Below, piece after piece: positions 1-5,479 of a stretch of DNA of 5,776 bases (its first letter is position 1; every line of letters begins with the position of its first letter). The DNA is taken from NCBI GenBank assembly GCA_001799975.1, contig MGUQ01000068.1:2099-7874 (forward strand). The letters run 5' to 3'. Source of the DNA: Elusimicrobia bacterium RIFCSPLOWO2_01_FULL_54_10. Lineage in GTDB: Bacteria; Elusimicrobiota; Elusimicrobia; 2-02-FULL-39-32. The position numbers and the translations under genes are program-made. The notes under the pieces were generated by a model. The model made no database searches, was not told the DNA's origin, and saw only the letters and a program-made list of their open reading frames with translations.

Positions 1-282
1 AGTGACCGCGTGAGCAATGGCATGGTGCGTGTGCGCGATGTCCGGCGATGTTTTCTTCACCAGGCGGCGGATTTTCCAGGCCGCGATCAAATCATAATCT
101 TGGAGCATCGAGACGGTTTCAATTTGTATCCCTAAAGGAGATAATCTTTCGATGAGTTTGGAGCGAGGCGGACAGGCCAGAATGTTGATGTGGCCGCGGT
201 TTTTAAGTTCCGCGATCAGGAGAGAAATTTGCTCCATGCCGCCGGACCATTCGATGCCGTTGGTGATGTGGAGGATTTTCAC
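1..282 (-). CDS. Glycosyltransferase family 4 (GT-B fold), N-terminal part, runs off left edge
   Basis: The minus strand reads 94 codons from a GTG at 282 to the window edge without a stop, so the C-terminal part, including the nucleotide-sugar site, is missing. The protein begins MKILHITNGIEWSGGMEQIS. This matches the first beta strand and glycine-rich loop (G9 to G15, then M-E) of the GT-B acceptor domain in family 4 transferases, which move a sugar from a nucleotide-sugar to a growing glycan on the cytoplasmic face of the inner membrane. Further N-domain features follow: a helix ending in a K-N-R-G-H turn, then INILACPP, and PDIAHTHHA near residues 80-90. The GTG overlaps the TGA stop of the ligase gene upstream as GTGA (4 bases), so translation is probably coupled. 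No good Shine-Dalgarno site is seen. The fold is well supported, but donor and acceptor sugars cannot be told. Confidence 0.85.
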   Translation of the reverse strand, partial: MKILHITNGIEWSGGMEQISLLIAELKNRGHINILACPPRSKLIERLSPLGIQIETVSMLQDYDLIAAWKIRRLVKKTSPDIAHTHHAIAHAVT

Positions 283-1475
283 GAGGGGCTCTCGGGACAC
301 CGGGAGAGCCCAACAAAGAAGAACAAGCACAATGCCGGAGTGGCGGTCAGGAAATTGTGCTCAAAAAACCCGCCAACAAGCAGGGCGGCAATGCCCGCAA
401 TTGTTGCGAATGTCCATGCGCGGCCGGGAGAGGCATTCATCCGGGTCCGGAGGTTTTTAAATTGTTCTTTAAGGAGGAAAATCCAGAATGTGAGGATAAG
501 CACAAGCCCCGGGATCCCGGTTTCTGCCGCAATCATGAGATAGCTGTTGTGCGCGTGGGCGAAAGAAGCCTTGTCCAGATCCCAGCCGGGGAATTCTTGC
601 GAATAGTCCAGAATGTTCACCTTCCATTTTCCATAGCCCACTCCGGCCAACGGGTGATCTTCAATCATCTTTCCGGCCGCCTTCCATAAATTGAGCCGGA
701 TTTTAGCGGAGTCGTCCATTCGGCCGGCCCTGAGCGTGTTCACGCGATCCTTGAAATCAGAATCGATGGTTGCGACGACAATCACCAGGATTCCTGCGGC
801 AAGCGCGCCGATAAAAAGCGTTTTCCAGCTTTTGAATGCCAGCAACAGGCCCGCTCCTGCGGCCAGGCCCAAATAATAACTGCGCGATTTCGTGAGAAAA
901 ACTCCGAGGGCCAAAATCAGCAGGGCCGCGGCCAAAAAAAGCCGGCGTTCCGCACGAATATCGTCATAAAGCAAAAATGACAGGGCGCAAAGCGCGGAGA
1001 GGCAGTACAGCGCTCCGCTGTGCAGGGGATGCGATTGGAAACCGTAAAACCGCCCTTGAAAAACAAGGCCTTCCTCCTGAAACCAGTTCTGAAAGAAAAA
1101 TCTGAACCCGAAATAATATTGAAGCAGCCCCAGAAGGACGACAAAAGCCGCCGTTGCGAACAACACGTCCGCTGTTTTTCTGTGCTGGGCGGAGCTGAAA
1201 GTGAATATGGCAGGAATGAGGAACATGGGAAGATAATTCCAGGATTTTTCAAATGATTTGAATGCGAAGACGTTAAAAGATTTTTCCGCCATGCATGCGG
1301 CGGCGCCTGCCCACAGGAAGAACAGGAGCAAAACCCAAAAAGAATGAGCGATGACAAGCCTGGCCCGAAACCGGAAAATGTTCCATGCGGCAATTGCAGT
1401 GATGAGTCCGAGCGCGATGTTGGCGCCCGACATGGAAAGCGGAAGCGAGAAGGCGTAAAGGAGGCTAGGTCCCAC
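279..1475 (-). CDS. O-antigen ligase / Wzy-type polymerase family membrane protein
   Basis: The 398-residue protein is strongly hydrophobic, with about ten predicted membrane segments (for example residues 5-34, 41-62, 80-94, 102-123, 150-169, 179-194, 200-214, 219-237, 318-336 and 355-390). A large hydrophilic, probably periplasmic loop lies at about 238-312. At its end sits H309-N310, nine residues, then G320-I-P-G323. This fits the H[NSQ]x9GxxG pattern of the WaaL/Wzy_C family. R260 in the same loop is a candidate for the conserved arginine. Family members either join undecaprenyl-linked polysaccharide to lipid A-core or polymerise repeat units; sequence alone does not separate ligase from polymerase. 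The GTG start at 1475 overlaps the end of the preceding glycosyltransferase by 11 bases. It is preferred because the first membrane helix begins right after it; the next start, ATG at residue 15, would cut that helix. There is no clear Shine-Dalgarno site. Confidence 0.88.
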   Translation of the reverse strand: MGPSLLYAFSLPLSMSGANIALGLITAIAAWNIFRFRARLVIAHSFWVLLLFFLWAGAAACMAEKSFNVFAFKSFEKSWNYLPMFLIPAIFTFSSAQHRKTADVLFATAAFVVLLGLLQYYFGFRFFFQNWFQEEGLVFQGRFYGFQSHPLHSGALYCLSALCALSFLLYDDIRAERRLFLAAALLILALGVFLTKSRSYYLGLAAGAGLLLAFKSWKTLFIGALAAGILVIVVATIDSDFKDRVNTLRAGRMDDSAKIRLNLWKAAGKMIEDHPLAGVGYGKWKVNILDYSQEFPGWDLDKASFAHAHNSYLMIAAETGIPGLVLILTFWIFLLKEQFKNLRTRMNASPGRAWTFATIAGIAALLVGGFFEHNFLTATPALCLFFFVGLSRCPESPS

Positions 1476-2226
1476 TTTTTTTGGAGAGGAAGTGATAGGT
1501 GAAAATCTGGGTCAAGACATCGTGGAGCGCGGCCAGGAGCCCGGGCATGCCGTCCAGAAAGCCTCTTTTGAGGACGTATTTGCTGAAAAATCTCCAGGCG
1601 GGGCGCATCAGGCAGAGACGGAGGAAATTAAATGGCGACGGAACGATACCCTTGCGTTCCCATTCCAGGGCGTCAAATTCCGCGGTGCGCCTGAGCTTGA
1701 GCCACCAGGTGTCCAAGTCCGGATAGGCCTGGTGATCGATCCAGCCTTTGAGAGTTCCCGTGGAACCGTCAACAATGACTTTTTCGTGCGAGAAATGGTC
1801 TGAATATTTCACTTTGGATTTTCTGAACAGACGCACCTGATGATCCGGATATTTTCCGCCATGCGCCAGCCAGCGTCCAAAATAAAAATTCCGCCGCGGA
1901 ACGCGGTAGGCCGGGTGCGCGTTGGGCTGATCGATCACGCGCAGGATTTCAGATTTCAGTTCCGCGGAGCAGGCCTCGTCCGAATCCAGGAGAAAAATCC
2001 AATCATTAGTTGAGAGATCCAGCGCGTGCTGTTTCTGCGCGGCACAGCTGAGGAGTTTTTGATTGAAGACGCGCGCGTTATGGGCGCGGGCAATTTTGAG
2101 CGTTCCGTCCGAGGAGGCGTCGTCCACCAGCACAATTTCCGAAACAAGCCCTTGGGCCGATTGCAGCGCGGCGTCGAGGGTGGATTCGGAATTATGGGTG
2201 ATGACGGCCAGGGAAACACCGCTCAT
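1465..2226 (-). CDS. Glycosyltransferase family 2, WaaE/KdtX-like
   Basis: This 253-residue protein has a GT-A fold. The N-terminus (VSLAVITHNSESTL) leads to the nucleotide-binding D35-D36-A-S-S-D40-G-T42, then the QKQHAL helix (64-69) and the metal-binding LLDSDE at 79-84 (D81-S-D83). The middle matches small lipopolysaccharide-core transferases of the WaaE/KdtX type: FYFGRW (114-119), YPDHQVRLFRK (126-136), SHEK (146-149) and LKGWIDH (159-165). The C-terminal part is basic and amphipathic with FLDGMPGLLAA, suiting a protein held at the inner face of the membrane. It probably adds a hexose or heptose to a lipid A-core or related lipid-linked glycan, though the sugar is not predictable. It is the first gene of the minus-strand operon. 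No Shine-Dalgarno sequence precedes the ATG; a TATAAT lies 10 bases upstream, suggesting a very short leader. Confidence 0.92.
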   Translation of the reverse strand: MSGVSLAVITHNSESTLDAALQSAQGLVSEIVLVDDASSDGTLKIARAHNARVFNQKLLSCAAQKQHALDLSTNDWIFLLDSDEACSAELKSEILRVIDQPNAHPAYRVPRRNFYFGRWLAHGGKYPDHQVRLFRKSKVKYSDHFSHEKVIVDGSTGTLKGWIDHQAYPDLDTWWLKLRRTAEFDALEWERKGIVPSPFNFLRLCLMRPAWRFFSKYVLKRGFLDGMPGLLAALHDVLTQIFTYHFLSKKSGT

Positions 2227-2236
2227 GTCGAGGAAA

Positions 2237-2242
2237 ATTATA
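2237..2242 (-). promoter_or_regulatory. Candidate -10 box for the polysaccharide operon
   Basis: Read on the minus strand this is a perfect TATAAT preceded by TTTTG. The usual spacing would start transcription near 2230, about 4 bases before the ATG at 2226. No convincing -35 hexamer is present 16-18 bases upstream (GCAATT at best). The absence of a Shine-Dalgarno site before the gene fits a nearly leaderless message. This is a sequence match only. Confidence 0.4.
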
Positions 2243-2255
2243 CAAAATCGTTGCC

Positions 2256-2284
2256 TTGAAATTGCCCCTCGCAGAAGATATGAT
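2256..2284 (+). promoter_or_regulatory. Candidate sigma70-type promoter for the kinase-receiver operon
   Basis: TTGAAA at 2256-2261 and TATGAT at 2279-2284 each match the sigma70 consensus at five of six positions and are separated by 17 bases. The predicted transcription start falls near 2291, one base before the ATG at 2292, so the message would be leaderless. This would exclude TTG 2256 and ATG 2280 and 2283 as starts. It is inferred from spacing and consensus alone. Confidence 0.4.
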
Positions 2285-2291
2285 GTGTCCC

Positions 2292-3824
2292 ATGGACTCC
2301 AATTCCATTCATGTCCTTCTCATCGAAGACAATGCCAAGGACGCCGCGGCCATGCAAAAAATCCTGCGGGAAGTGAAATCCGCAAGCATCCGCCTGGACA
2401 AGGTCAAAAATCTCTCCGACGGGCTGGAAATTCTGGCCAAGGGGGATGTGGACGCTGTGCTCCTGGACAATTCCCTTCCGGACGGCCAGGGACTGGACAA
2501 TCTTGTGAAGGTGCGGGCCATCGCCAAGGACGCTCCAGTGATCGTGCTCTCTGACCGCGATGACCCGGTGACGGAATCCGAAGTCATTTCCCTGGGCGCA
2601 CAGGATTTCCTGATGAAAAAGCGCGTCAATTCCCGGGCCATGGCGCGCATTCTCCATTACGCCATCGAGCGCCAGCGCATCCGCATGACCCTGGAAAACG
2701 CCGTGGCCAAGCTGCAGGAGTTGAACCAGCTCAAGAGCGATTTCATTTCCTCCGTATCTCATGAACTCCACACGCCGCTCACGGTCATCACCGTGGCGTC
2801 CAACAATTTTATCGACGGAATTTTCGGGGACCTTGAGCCTGTCCAGATGAAATGGATCGAGCGCATCAAATCCAACGCAGACCGGCTCACCAACCTCATC
2901 AACGACATTCTGGACCTGGCCAAGCTGGAAGCCGGGCGCGTCAAGCTCAATTGGAAAAGATTCGACATTGTCCGCATGACTTTGGAAACGCTTGAGGACA
3001 TTGTGCCCATCTCCGAAAAACGGCGCATTGCCATTCATAAAAACCTGCCGAAGGGGCCGGTGGAAGTCTATGCCGCCGAAGGCCGCGTACAGCAGGTGCT
3101 GGTCAACCTGCTCACCAACGCCGTCAAATATACCCCGGAAGGCGGAGAAATCCGCGTCACGCTCACCACGGACGGCGAAGGCGTGCGCATGGAAGTGGCG
3201 GACAACGGCCAGGGCATCGATCCCACCAAGCTGGACATCATTTTTGAACGGTTTCTCCAGCTGGGGCGCGACAAAACATCCACTCCGGGCATTGGCCTGG
3301 GCCTGGCCATCTGCAAGGAAATCATGGCCCTGCATCATGGGCGGCTCTGGGCTGAAAGCGAAGGCGTGGGCTTGGGCAGCCGGTTCATTTTCACGCTCCC
3401 CTTTGACCTTCAGTCCAAAACTCTTCAAAAACCCACCGTGCTTGTGGTGGATAACGATCCTTCCGTTCTGGAGCTTCTGGGCATTGTTCTTAAAGAACTT
3501 CAGTGCGACGTGATCGAAGCTAAAGACGGCGCCGAAGCCATCGGACATCTTGTGTCCAGCGGCAAGCATTCGCCCATCGATCTGCTGGTGGTGGACATGA
3601 TGCTGCCGGTGCGCAACGGGGTGGAAGTCATTCAGGAAGCCAAGCGGGTGAACCCGGACACGGTGATTGTCATCATCACCGGGTTTCCGGACCACACTTT
3701 GCTCTCAGGCGTCATGAAGCACGGCAATTTCACTCTTATCCGAAAGCCCTTCAAGTTTGACGAAATCAAAAGGGCGCTCAACCCCATCCTTTCCGCGATC
3801 AATATGAAGGAAAAACCCGCATGA
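2292..3824 (+). CDS. Soluble hybrid histidine kinase (receiver-HisKA-HATPase-receiver)
   Basis: The protein has 510 residues from ATG 2292. An N-terminal receiver (about 6-118) carries acid residues E12-D13, phospho-acceptor D59, S87 and K109. A helical linker (119-150) leads to a HisKA domain with the H-box SHELHTPLT, phospho-histidine H157. The HATPase_c domain (about 258-373) has an intact N-box (N276), G1 box D304-N-G-Q-G308, an F-box and G2 box G333-I-G-L-G337. A C-terminal receiver (about 382-500) has D387, acceptor D435, T463 and K485; its acidic pocket reads D-N-D instead of the usual D-D. There is no transmembrane, PAS, GAF or HAMP domain, so input probably comes by phosphorylation of the first receiver or through a protein partner in the cytoplasm. 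In-frame alternatives are ATG 2280, ATG 2283 and TTG 2256. I chose 2292 because the promoter-like elements place transcription start beside it; this choice is uncertain, and 2280 or 2283 follow a weak AGAAG. Confidence 0.93.
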   Translation: MDSNSIHVLLIEDNAKDAAAMQKILREVKSASIRLDKVKNLSDGLEILAKGDVDAVLLDNSLPDGQGLDNLVKVRAIAKDAPVIVLSDRDDPVTESEVISLGAQDFLMKKRVNSRAMARILHYAIERQRIRMTLENAVAKLQELNQLKSDFISSVSHELHTPLTVITVASNNFIDGIFGDLEPVQMKWIERIKSNADRLTNLINDILDLAKLEAGRVKLNWKRFDIVRMTLETLEDIVPISEKRRIAIHKNLPKGPVEVYAAEGRVQQVLVNLLTNAVKYTPEGGEIRVTLTTDGEGVRMEVADNGQGIDPTKLDIIFERFLQLGRDKTSTPGIGLGLAICKEIMALHHGRLWAESEGVGLGSRFIFTLPFDLQSKTLQKPTVLVVDNDPSVLELLGIVLKELQCDVIEAKDGAEAIGHLVSSGKHSPIDLLVVDMMLPVRNGVEVIQEAKRVNPDTVIVIITGFPDHTLLSGVMKHGNFTLIRKPFKFDEIKRALNPILSAINMKEKPA

Positions 3825-4228
3825 GCGGCGACGCCCCGGTCAAGAAGCGGCGCATTCTTCTGGTGGAAGATGAGCCCAATGTGGTGGAGCTCATGGAGAT
3901 TTTCCTTTCCCGCCGCGGCTATGACATATTCAATGTAGTTGACGGCTCCCTCGTGATCGACAAGGTGAGGGAGATCAAGCCCGACCTGATCATCTTGGAC
4001 ATCATGCTGCCCAAACTGAACGGATTCGAAGTCTGCGGCCTGCTCAAGTCGGACCCCGCGCTCATGCGCATTCCGGTGCTTATCCTCTCAGCCCTGGTGC
4101 AGAAAACGGAAATTGAAATGGGCATCCGCATGGGAGCGGACCAATACATGACCAAGCCCTTTCACAATGCCGAGCTGCTGGCCAACATCGAAAAATTGAT
4201 TGCCAAAGCCGATGGTCCTGGGGTTTAG
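3821..4228 (+). CDS. Single-domain response regulator (receiver only)
   Basis: The 135 residues form one complete receiver domain with no output domain. The visible residues are E16-D17, phospho-acceptor D60 in the LDIMLP motif, S90 and K112 in MTKPF. The start overlaps the kinase stop as ATGA, and AAGGA lies 9 bases upstream inside the kinase gene, so the two are translationally coupled. Such stand-alone receivers act as phosphate shuttles or as protein-binding switches (CheY or Spo0F style). The hybrid kinase just upstream is the obvious partner, which is an inference from position. The last residues (ADGPGV) lie in the zone overlapping the next gene. Confidence 0.93.
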   Translation: MSGDAPVKKRRILLVEDEPNVVELMEIFLSRRGYDIFNVVDGSLVIDKVREIKPDLIILDIMLPKLNGFEVCGLLKSDPALMRIPVLILSALVQKTEIEMGIRMGADQYMTKPFHNAELLANIEKLIAKADGPGV

Positions 4229-4598
4229 GAAGCACATTTTGGTTGTGGAGGACGAAATCGGCCTGGCCGAAGGCGTACAGGCGCGCCTGAACGTGGAAGG
4301 CTACAAAACAACCATCGCATATGATGGCCGCGCGGGGATGGAAGCGGCCAAAAAAATACGGCCCGATCTGATATTGATGGACATTCTCATGCCCCACATC
4401 AACGGCTGGGATCTCTGCAGGATTGTGAAAACCAATCCCAAGACAAAAGACATTCCTGTCATCATGTGCACGGCTCTGGGGCAGATCGGGGATTCTGAAA
4501 AGGCCTTTCAGGCCGGGGCCAACGACTACATCACCAAACCCTACGACATGCGCCGTCTGGTGGAGAAGGTCAAAAGATTTCTGGAATCGAAGTATTGA
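4212..4598 (+). CDS. Single-domain response regulator (second stand-alone receiver)
   Basis: From ATG 4212 this is a 128-residue receiver with E13-D14, phospho-acceptor D57 in MDILMP, T87 and K109 in ITKPY. All catalytic positions are intact and no output domain follows. The start lies 17 bases inside the preceding receiver gene in another frame; TTG 4200 is a possible earlier start but adds only four residues with no better ribosome site. It is similar in plan to the preceding receiver (alpha-1 to beta-5 spacing, CxxxK after the acceptor strand), which suggests an old duplication. It is the last gene of the signalling operon, and the tRNA begins 14 bases after its stop. Partners and target are unknown. 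Confidence 0.92.
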   Translation: MVLGFRKHILVVEDEIGLAEGVQARLNVEGYKTTIAYDGRAGMEAAKKIRPDLILMDILMPHINGWDLCRIVKTNPKTKDIPVIMCTALGQIGDSEKAFQAGANDYITKPYDMRRLVEKVKRFLESKY

Positions 4599-4612
4599 AG
4601 TAGAAAATTTCC

Positions 4613-4689
4613 GGGCCCGTAGCTCAGTTGGTTAGAGCAGTTCCCTCATAAGGAATTGGTCCCAGGTTCGAGTCCTGGCGGGCCCACCA
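4613..4689 (+). tRNA. tRNA with CAT anticodon (annotated Met; may be tRNA-Ile2)
   Basis: A full 77-base cloverleaf is present with encoded CCA. The acceptor stem pairs GGGCCCG with CGGGCCC, the D stem GCTC with GAGC, and the anticodon stem GTTCC with GGAAT around loop CTCATAA (anticodon at 4647-4649). The T stem pairs CCAGG with CCTGG around TTCGAGT, and the discriminator base is A. It is not initiator tRNA: position 1 pairs with 72 and the anticodon stem lacks the three G-C pairs. CAT is shared by elongator Met and by the lysidine-modified Ile2 tRNA. C4-G69 and C5-G68, the G27-T43 pair and the GGTC variable loop resemble known tRNA-Ile2 sequences. No terminator follows and no clear promoter precedes it. 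Confidence 0.95.
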
Positions 4690-4759
4690 AACTTTTCCAC
4701 ACAAGTTGACATAAGTCCCCTCTAGTCGGTTCCTGCTTGCAGTTATAAAATCCTAAATA

Positions 4760-4780
4760 AAGGGAGTTTGATGCTCCCTT
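4760..4780. repeat. Inverted repeat / hairpin before the toxin-antitoxin promoter
   Basis: AAGGGAG and CTCCCTT form a perfect 7-base stem around a 7-base loop (TTTGATG). It is not followed by a T-run on the plus strand, so it is not a typical intrinsic terminator for the tRNA. On the minus strand it is followed by TTTATTTA, but no minus-strand gene is seen upstream of it. It may be a second protein-binding site, since its right arm touches the TTGAAA of the cassette promoter. Confidence 0.5.
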
Positions 4781-4807
4781 GAAAATACATCATTTATGAT
4801 GTATTAT
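4779..4807 (+). promoter_or_regulatory. Candidate promoter of the higBA cassette
   Basis: TTGAAA at 4779-4784 and TATTAT at 4802-4807 are separated by 17 bases; each matches the sigma70 consensus at five of six positions. The predicted start near 4814 would leave only about nine bases of leader and would cut into the GGAGG. A second -10-like TATGAT at 4795-4800 would place the start near 4807 and keep the whole ribosome site, but it has no good -35. Another TATAAA stands at 4744-4749. The exact start is therefore open. Confidence 0.5.
4784..4805. promoter_or_regulatory. Perfect palindrome, probable antitoxin operator
   Basis: Arms AATACATCAT and ATGATGTATT are exact reverse complements separated by TT, giving 10-base half-sites. 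The palindrome fills the spacer and overlaps both hexamers of the candidate promoter. HigA-type antitoxins have an HTH domain and commonly repress their own operon through such palindromes. This position would block RNA polymerase directly. Operator function is inferred from position and symmetry. Confidence 0.7.
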
Positions 4808-4810
4808 TGA

Positions 4811-4815
4811 GGAGG
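4811..4815 (+). promoter_or_regulatory. Shine-Dalgarno GGAGG that points to an ATT start codon
   Basis: GGAGG is followed by seven bases (TAACACT) and then ATT at 4823. No ATG, GTG or TTG in the toxin frame occurs between the stop at 4808-4810 and codon 4901, so this ribosome site has no other plausible target in that frame. It is the strongest ribosome site in the vicinity and decides the start of the toxin. Confidence 0.65.
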
Positions 4816-4822
4816 TAACACT

Positions 4823-5185
4823 ATTTACAGGATCAAGTTTTATGAAGATACCAAGGGCCGGTGTCCCCTGGCCGAGTTTCTTGGTAAGTGTGGGATAAAA
4901 GTGGAGGCCAAATTCATGAAGCTGCTCAAGATTTTAGCGTACGAAGGTCCCAATTTAAAACGACCTTATGCGGACATTTTGAGTGATGGGATTCGGGAAT
5001 TAAGGGTTTCTTTCGGGTCCGGCCAGTATCGGGGTTTGTATTTCTTCTTTCATAAGGATTCCATCATCGTGACACATGGATTTATGAAAAAAACCGATGC
5101 GGTGCCTCAAGGGGAGATTGCGCGCGCTTTGCGTTGTAAAATGGATTTTGAATCAAGGTTCGTCAGAGGGGAGATCAGAATATGA
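4823..5185 (+). CDS. higB: HigB-type toxin, Gp49-like RelE superfamily (probable ATT start)
   Basis: From ATT 4823 the product has 120 residues beginning (M)YRIKFYEDTKGRCPLAEFL, the usual N-terminus of Gp49-like HigB toxins. The core follows: DGIRELR at 55-61, QYRGLYFFF at 68-76, and IIVTHGFMKKTDAVP at 81-95, ending with an E-I-A-R-A helix. Members are ribosome-associated mRNA endonucleases of the RelE fold; basic residues such as R61, R70, K89 and K90 are candidates for RNA contact. The first canonical codon in frame, GTG at 4901, would drop 26 conserved residues including strand beta-1 and has no ribosome site, so it is unlikely to be the real start. ATT placed 7 bases after GGAGG is the best start; CTG 4868 is a poorer choice. 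A point mutation or assembly error changing ATG to ATT is the alternative. The stop overlaps the antitoxin start (ATGA). Base composition is more AT-rich than the signalling genes. Confidence 0.85.
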   Translation: MYRIKFYEDTKGRCPLAEFLGKCGIKVEAKFMKLLKILAYEGPNLKRPYADILSDGIRELRVSFGSGQYRGLYFFFHKDSIIVTHGFMKKTDAVPQGEIARALRCKMDFESRFVRGEIRI

Positions 5186-5478
5186 AATCGAAAACGATGG
5201 TTGATTTTGACCAATGGCTTGTCCGGCGACTAAAAAGTAAGAAATTCAAGGCCGCATATGAGCAGGCAGATGAGGACCCCTACATAAATGTGGCCCTTCA
5301 AATCATCCGTTTGAGAGAAGAAAATCATCTCACTCAGGCTCAACTGGCAAAGCGGGTCAAAACCTCCCAGCAGGCTATTGCCCGCATGGAGTCATTAAGC
5401 TATCGCGGGCTTACGATGGATTCTCTCGACCGCATTGCCAGGGCTATGCATAAAAGAGTGGTCATCCAGTTCGTTTAA
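5182..5478 (+). CDS. higA: HigA-type antitoxin, XRE-family HTH protein
   Basis: This 98-residue protein has an N-terminal helical region (about 8-36, FDQWLVRRLKSKKFKAAY, then DPYINVALQI) that in the family contacts the toxin. An XRE/Cro-type helix-turn-helix follows (about 39-92): LREENHLTQAQLAKRV, recognition helix around S62-Q-Q-A-I-A-R68, then TMDSLDRIARAM. The end (HKRVVIQFV) is a short beta strand as in many HigA proteins. It should bind and neutralise HigB and repress the operon, probably at the palindrome 4784-4805. The start overlaps the toxin stop by four bases, and AGGGGAG (5167-5173) lies 8 bases upstream, a much stronger set-up than the toxin's. Toxin-first order is typical of higBA. 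Assignment is firm from both domain and context. Confidence 0.92.
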   Translation: MKSKTMVDFDQWLVRRLKSKKFKAAYEQADEDPYINVALQIIRLREENHLTQAQLAKRVKTSQQAIARMESLSYRGLTMDSLDRIARAMHKRVVIQFV

Positions 5479-5479
5479 C

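Noticed and set aside
917..1393. Open frame of 158 codons on the minus strand inside the ligase gene
   Set aside because: It is in a different frame of the same strand as a gene with clear membrane topology and family motif, and its own translation has no domain or start signal.
2238..3695. Long open frame of about 485 codons on the minus strand opposite the hybrid kinase
   Set aside because: It is antisense to a gene with complete kinase and receiver motifs. Its translation is rich in His, Asp and Gly with no recognisable domain, as expected from mirror reading of GC-rich codons.
4706..4711. Perfect TTGACA after the tRNA
   Set aside because: No acceptable -10 hexamer lies 16-18 bases downstream (GTTCCT at 17), so it is probably not the cassette promoter.
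4760..4780. Hairpin as intrinsic terminator of the tRNA or receiver operon
   Set aside because: The stem is followed by GAAAATA and not by a T-run on the plus strand.
4901..5185. Toxin starting at GTG 4901 as a shortened 94-residue protein
   Set aside because: It would lose the conserved first strand and helix, and no ribosome site precedes GTG 4901, whereas GGAGG stands at the right place for ATT 4823.
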